Of a stretch of 62,883 nucleotides of DNA, positions 60,075-62,883 are shown in pieces. Positions within the stretch are counted from its first letter, which is position 1. Each line of letters starts with the position of its first letter. The position numbers were made by a program, and so were the translations under genes. Source of the DNA: CAYSPT01 sp964432985 (lineage in GTDB: Bacteria; Muiribacteriota; CAYSPT01); assembly GCA_964432985.1 (NCBI GenBank), contig CAYSPT010000030.1:1-62883 (forward strand). The letters are read 5' to 3'. The notes below the pieces were generated by a model that saw only the letters and a list, made by a program, of their open reading frames with translations, ran no database searches and was not told the DNA's origin.

Positions 60075-61709
60075 ATGAGTTTTGTACGAAGATTGAAATT
60101 TGGAACCGGGTCGGTTATTTTTCTTATCGTGTTTATCGCGGTGCTGGTGATGATCAACCTGCTGTCGCAGCAGTATTTTTCCAGGCTCGACCTGACCGCC
60201 GAGAAGGAGTTTTCCGTAACCCAAGCGACTCGTGACATACTTACCTCTCTGGATGATATTGTCAATATCGAGGTGTACTTTTCAGGTAACCTGCCTCCGT
60301 ACACCACTCCGCTGGTGCGGCGGGTACGGGATATACTGGATGAATACAGAGCCTTTAGCGGCGACAAGCTGCGGATTAGCTACCTGGATCCCAAAGCGGA
60401 CGAGGAACTTGCCGAAAAGGCGGAATCACTGGGAGTTCCCGAAATACAGATGAACATCATACAGAAAGACCAGGCCCAGGTGGCCAACGTGTACATGGGG
60501 CTGGTAACGTTCTACGAGGATCGCACCGCCGTTATTCCGGTCCTTACTGACATCGGGAACCTGGAATACGAACTCACCACCGCCATCAGGGCGGTAATGA
60601 GCGAGGAAATCAGCACCATCGGATTCCTGGATGGCAATGACGAAAAAAGCATCGATGACGATTACCTGAGAATACGGCGGTTCCTCGAAAAGCGCTTCCG
60701 GGTTTGGCCGGTGTCGATAATGCATGGCAGACCCATGCCCATAAAGGTGAACCTGCTGGTTGTGGCCGGGACCAAGGGAATAACCGAACGGCAGAAGTTC
60801 GAAATCGACCAGTTCATCATGCGGGGCGGCAAGGTCATGTTCCTTATCGATTCCGTGGAGATCGACAAGAACATGAAAATCCAGGACCGGGAATCAAACC
60901 TCAACGACATGCTTGAGCACTACGGTGCCCGGGTGAAGCGGGACCTGGTAGTGGACCTGACTTGTGGTATGGCCAGTTTTAGCTCCGGCTATGTGACCTA
61001 CAGCTTAAAATATCCCTTCTGGCCGGAGATAAACAGGGATGGCTTTTCCGAGGACCACCCTGCCACCCAGCGCCTGGAGAACCTGGTGCTTCCCTGGGTG
61101 TCGAGTCTGGAGGTGGAAACCGAGAAGCTTACAGGTATCACTGTTGAAAAGATCGTCCACTCGTCACCCGCTTCATGGACGGTCAGGACGGAGAAGGTCA
61201 ACCTGGCGCCGCAGCAGAAGTGGAACCCTCCCGAAGAAGGTCTCGAACAACAAAGTCTGATAGTGGTCGTGTCGGGCAAGCTGACGAGTTTCTACGCCGG
61301 CAAGGATGTGCCCCCTGTCGATGATAAAAAGGAAGACGGGGACGAGGATGCAGAGGACCAGAAAGACAAAGAAGTGGAGTATTACCAGGAAGTGCTGACG
61401 GAAATGCAGCCGGACACCCAGGGCCGGATCATGGTCATGGGCGACTCCGATTTCCTCACTGACGGGTTTGTGGAGCGGTATCCCAACAACGCCGTGTTTT
61501 TCCTCAATATGGTGGACTGGATCTCACTCAATGAGGACCTTATCGCCATCCGCTCCAAGGGACTGAAAAACCGACCAATTGACAAAGATCTGACGGACCG
61601 GTCAAAACTTATGGCCAAAGCGGTAGGTATATTCCTGATGCCCATGTTTCTCTGGGTAATAGGGATAATTAGCTATTTTCTGAGAAGGAGGGATCAGGCC
61701 GCAGTATAG
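60075..61709 (+). CDS. GldG-like ABC-associated membrane protein
   Basis: The 544-residue protein has one N-terminal span (VIFLIVFIAVLVMINLLSQQ), a large extracytoplasmic domain and a C-terminal span (AVGIFLMPMFLWVIGIISYF). The domain begins with LDLTAEKEFSVTQATRDILT and shows SYLDPKADEELAEKAESLG, features of the ABC_transp_aux/GldG family. A short acidic insert (residues about 417-434) is rich in Asp, Glu and Lys. GAGAGGAG precedes the ATG. Together with the ATPase, permease and DUF4340 gene it forms a four-gene set seen in many bacteria. Its cargo is not known. Confidence 0.85.
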   Translation: MSFVRRLKFGTGSVIFLIVFIAVLVMINLLSQQYFSRLDLTAEKEFSVTQATRDILTSLDDIVNIEVYFSGNLPPYTTPLVRRVRDILDEYRAFSGDKLRISYLDPKADEELAEKAESLGVPEIQMNIIQKDQAQVANVYMGLVTFYEDRTAVIPVLTDIGNLEYELTTAIRAVMSEEISTIGFLDGNDEKSIDDDYLRIRRFLEKRFRVWPVSIMHGRPMPIKVNLLVVAGTKGITERQKFEIDQFIMRGGKVMFLIDSVEIDKNMKIQDRESNLNDMLEHYGARVKRDLVVDLTCGMASFSSGYVTYSLKYPFWPEINRDGFSEDHPATQRLENLVLPWVSSLEVETEKLTGITVEKIVHSSPASWTVRTEKVNLAPQQKWNPPEEGLEQQSLIVVVSGKLTSFYAGKDVPPVDDKKEDGDEDAEDQKDKEVEYYQEVLTEMQPDTQGRIMVMGDSDFLTDGFVERYPNNAVFFLNMVDWISLNEDLIAIRSKGLKNRPIDKDLTDRSKLMAKAVGIFLMPMFLWVIGIISYFLRRRDQAAV

Positions 61710-61722
61710 CCGGCCAGCTGCT

Positions 61723-62844
61723 ATGAAACTTCGAGCGACTTTGATATTACTGGCCATTTTGATAGTATTGGCTGCGGTATTCTGGGGTGCTGACCGTAGC
61801 AGGAAAGACAGAGAAGACACCGGGGTAAACCAGCTTGTGCCCGTTTTTAACGTGGATGAAGCGGAGAAGATGACCATTACTCTGATCGGTACCTCGGTTG
61901 AGGTAATCAAAGAAGGGGATGGGTGGACGGTAACACAGCGTTGGCGGCATCCGGCGGACGAAAAGAAACTCACGGAATTCATAGAGGAGCTCCAGTCTAT
62001 GGAGAGCCTCATGATCGTGTCCCGGAATCCCGAGAAACAGGCAAAATTCAAGGTGGACAAGAAACAGGGCAAGCTGGTAGAGGTGAGCGCTGCCGGAAAG
62101 CGGAACCTGGTCAGCTTGATCCTGGGAAAACCAGGATCCGATTACCGCAGCTCCTATGTCCGACCGGTAGAATCAAATGAAGTCCACCAGGTAAAAGGCA
62201 TGAAGTTAGCAACTTTGTCGGCGGAGCCCAAGGCCTGGCTTAAGAAACGCCTTTTTTCGTTGGAACACGAGGATGTGGGCGGTATTACCATGCTCCGCAA
62301 AGACGGTCTTATCACACTGACAAAGAAAAACGGTACGTGGTCAGTCGAGCATCCGAAAAAGGCTGGCGCCAGACTCGATAAAGTCGATGATCTGGTCGAC
62401 AGCCTGATCAAGCTCGAGTGCGAGGATATCGAAGCACGGTTCTCAGAAGGTGAAACAGTGGCCATGACCGAAGAGATGACCGTGGCCGTCACCACGACGG
62501 ATAACCGGAAATTCGATATACGGATCGGTGAGTCTCCCACCCATCACAACCGGGTCACTGTCAGCGGCAAGCCGTATGTCTATCTCGTTCCTGCGTTCAG
62601 GTTCAGGCAGTGCCGGGTTGACCCGTCGGAGTACATTGAAGAAGAAGTCAAGGTCACTGTGCCCGATACAGAAAAATCGGTTTCACCGCCGCCGGTCCCC
62701 GATACTTCCGTATCACCGCTGGTAGAACCACCCGAGGTCACACCGGTATCTCCGGATAAGCTGGAACCGGTCCCCTCTTCCGAGGATCCTCCATCCGACA
62801 CCCCACCCACCGGGGAAGTAAAGGAGACAGCGCCGTCCGAGTGA
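61723..62844 (+). CDS. DUF4340 membrane-anchored protein
   Basis: The 373-residue protein starts with one span (ATLILLAILIVLAAVFWGAD) and has the repeated beta pattern of DUF4340: VPVFNVDEAEKMTITLIGTS, WTVTQRWRHPADEKKLTEF, GKPGSDYRSSYVRPVESNEV, LKKRLFSLEHEDVGGITM. DUF4340 genes regularly follow GldG-like genes. The C-terminal 70 residues are Pro/Ser/Thr/Glu-rich and look disordered. The ATG is 13 bases after the GldG-like stop. Confidence 0.88.
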   Translation: MKLRATLILLAILIVLAAVFWGADRSRKDREDTGVNQLVPVFNVDEAEKMTITLIGTSVEVIKEGDGWTVTQRWRHPADEKKLTEFIEELQSMESLMIVSRNPEKQAKFKVDKKQGKLVEVSAAGKRNLVSLILGKPGSDYRSSYVRPVESNEVHQVKGMKLATLSAEPKAWLKKRLFSLEHEDVGGITMLRKDGLITLTKKNGTWSVEHPKKAGARLDKVDDLVDSLIKLECEDIEARFSEGETVAMTEEMTVAVTTTDNRKFDIRIGESPTHHNRVTVSGKPYVYLVPAFRFRQCRVDPSEYIEEEVKVTVPDTEKSVSPPPVPDTSVSPLVEPPEVTPVSPDKLEPVPSSEDPPSDTPPTGEVKETAPSE

Positions 62845-62883
62845 TGGAAATGGGGCACCAGGGATGGAAGCAGTCCTGTTATG
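62844..62883 (+). CDS. possible start of a further gene, cut by the window edge
   Basis: TGATG joins the DUF4340 stop to an ATG whose frame (MEMGHQGWKQSCY) stays open to the end of the window. Thirteen codons are too few to identify a product, and no ribosome site stands out, so this rests on the stop-start overlap alone. Confidence 0.25.
   Translation, partial: MEMGHQGWKQSCY

Noticed and set aside
58392..62844. The ABC/GldG/DUF4340 set taken as proof of gliding motility.
   Set aside because: The same four genes occur widely in non-gliding bacteria and no other gliding gene is present.

Overview
This window reads as a draft scaffold from an uncultivated bacterium with a Gram-negative envelope. 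A lipid A acyltransferase-like gene sits beside a Kdo transferase gene (35720-37973), promoters of the TTGACA/TATAAT type are frequent, and genes are packed tightly, often overlapping by ATGA or running into each other at their 3' ends. Three runs of exactly 100 N (27144-27243, 32063-32162, 53604-53703) are scaffold placeholders whose true length is unknown. I cannot name the phylum. The number of HEAT and TPR proteins is the most distinctive trait.

Layout. 1-8795: the end of a sensor kinase, an RsbW-like anti-sigma kinase, a nucleotide-transporter-like membrane protein fused to HEAT repeats (minus), a pair of exported proteins (minus), a zinc-ribbon protein, a tiny membrane protein and an HD hydrolase. 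8797-14349: proS (minus), then an iscU-like gene, a cyclic-nucleotide-binding protein and a HEAT protein behind a clear promoter. 14365-20940: a REP-like array, a GH116 glycosidase, an exported endonuclease/phosphatase-fold protein, a MazG-like pyrophosphohydrolase, and a 29-residue membrane peptide coupled to a sodium/solute symporter that carries an inserted FHA-like domain. 20976-25338 (minus): the operon rpsF-ssb-rpsR-DUF2232-rplI-dnaB. 25586-37973: nnr, a gap, a HEAT protein, a membrane-anchored protein, a 2217-codon HEAT-TPR protein coupled to the acyltransferase and Kdo transferase genes.

38426-46025: a DUF3592 protein, two small proteins (one a miniature flagellar-rod-like protein), then hutH-hutU-hutI for histidine breakdown, with hutH apparently almost leaderless, and an exported DUF3857/transglutaminase-like protein without its cysteine. 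46045-54797: an Nfu-type Fe-S protein with a HEAT gene, a second HEAT gene facing it, pyrR, a DJ-1/PfpI lipoprotein with a repeat-built signal peptide, a small membrane protein, a secreted protein whose start region carries an in-frame TGA, and a class A penicillin-binding protein. 54913-62883: a 2[4Fe-4S] ferredoxin, SixA, a single-chain dihydropyrimidine-dehydrogenase-like flavoprotein, and an ABC transporter set (ATPase, permease, GldG-like, DUF4340).

Themes. (1) Six genes encode HEAT repeats; four of them share an alternating pattern of W-x-[VI]-R and [YW]-W repeats and look like paralogues. (2) The two Fe-S assembly modules that make up NifU are split between two loci, and each is followed by a HEAT gene. 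(3) The giant HEAT-TPR protein is translationally linked to lipid A/Kdo genes, which hints at an envelope-assembly role. (4) The best candidates for something undescribed are the FHA-in-symporter protein and the HEAT network.
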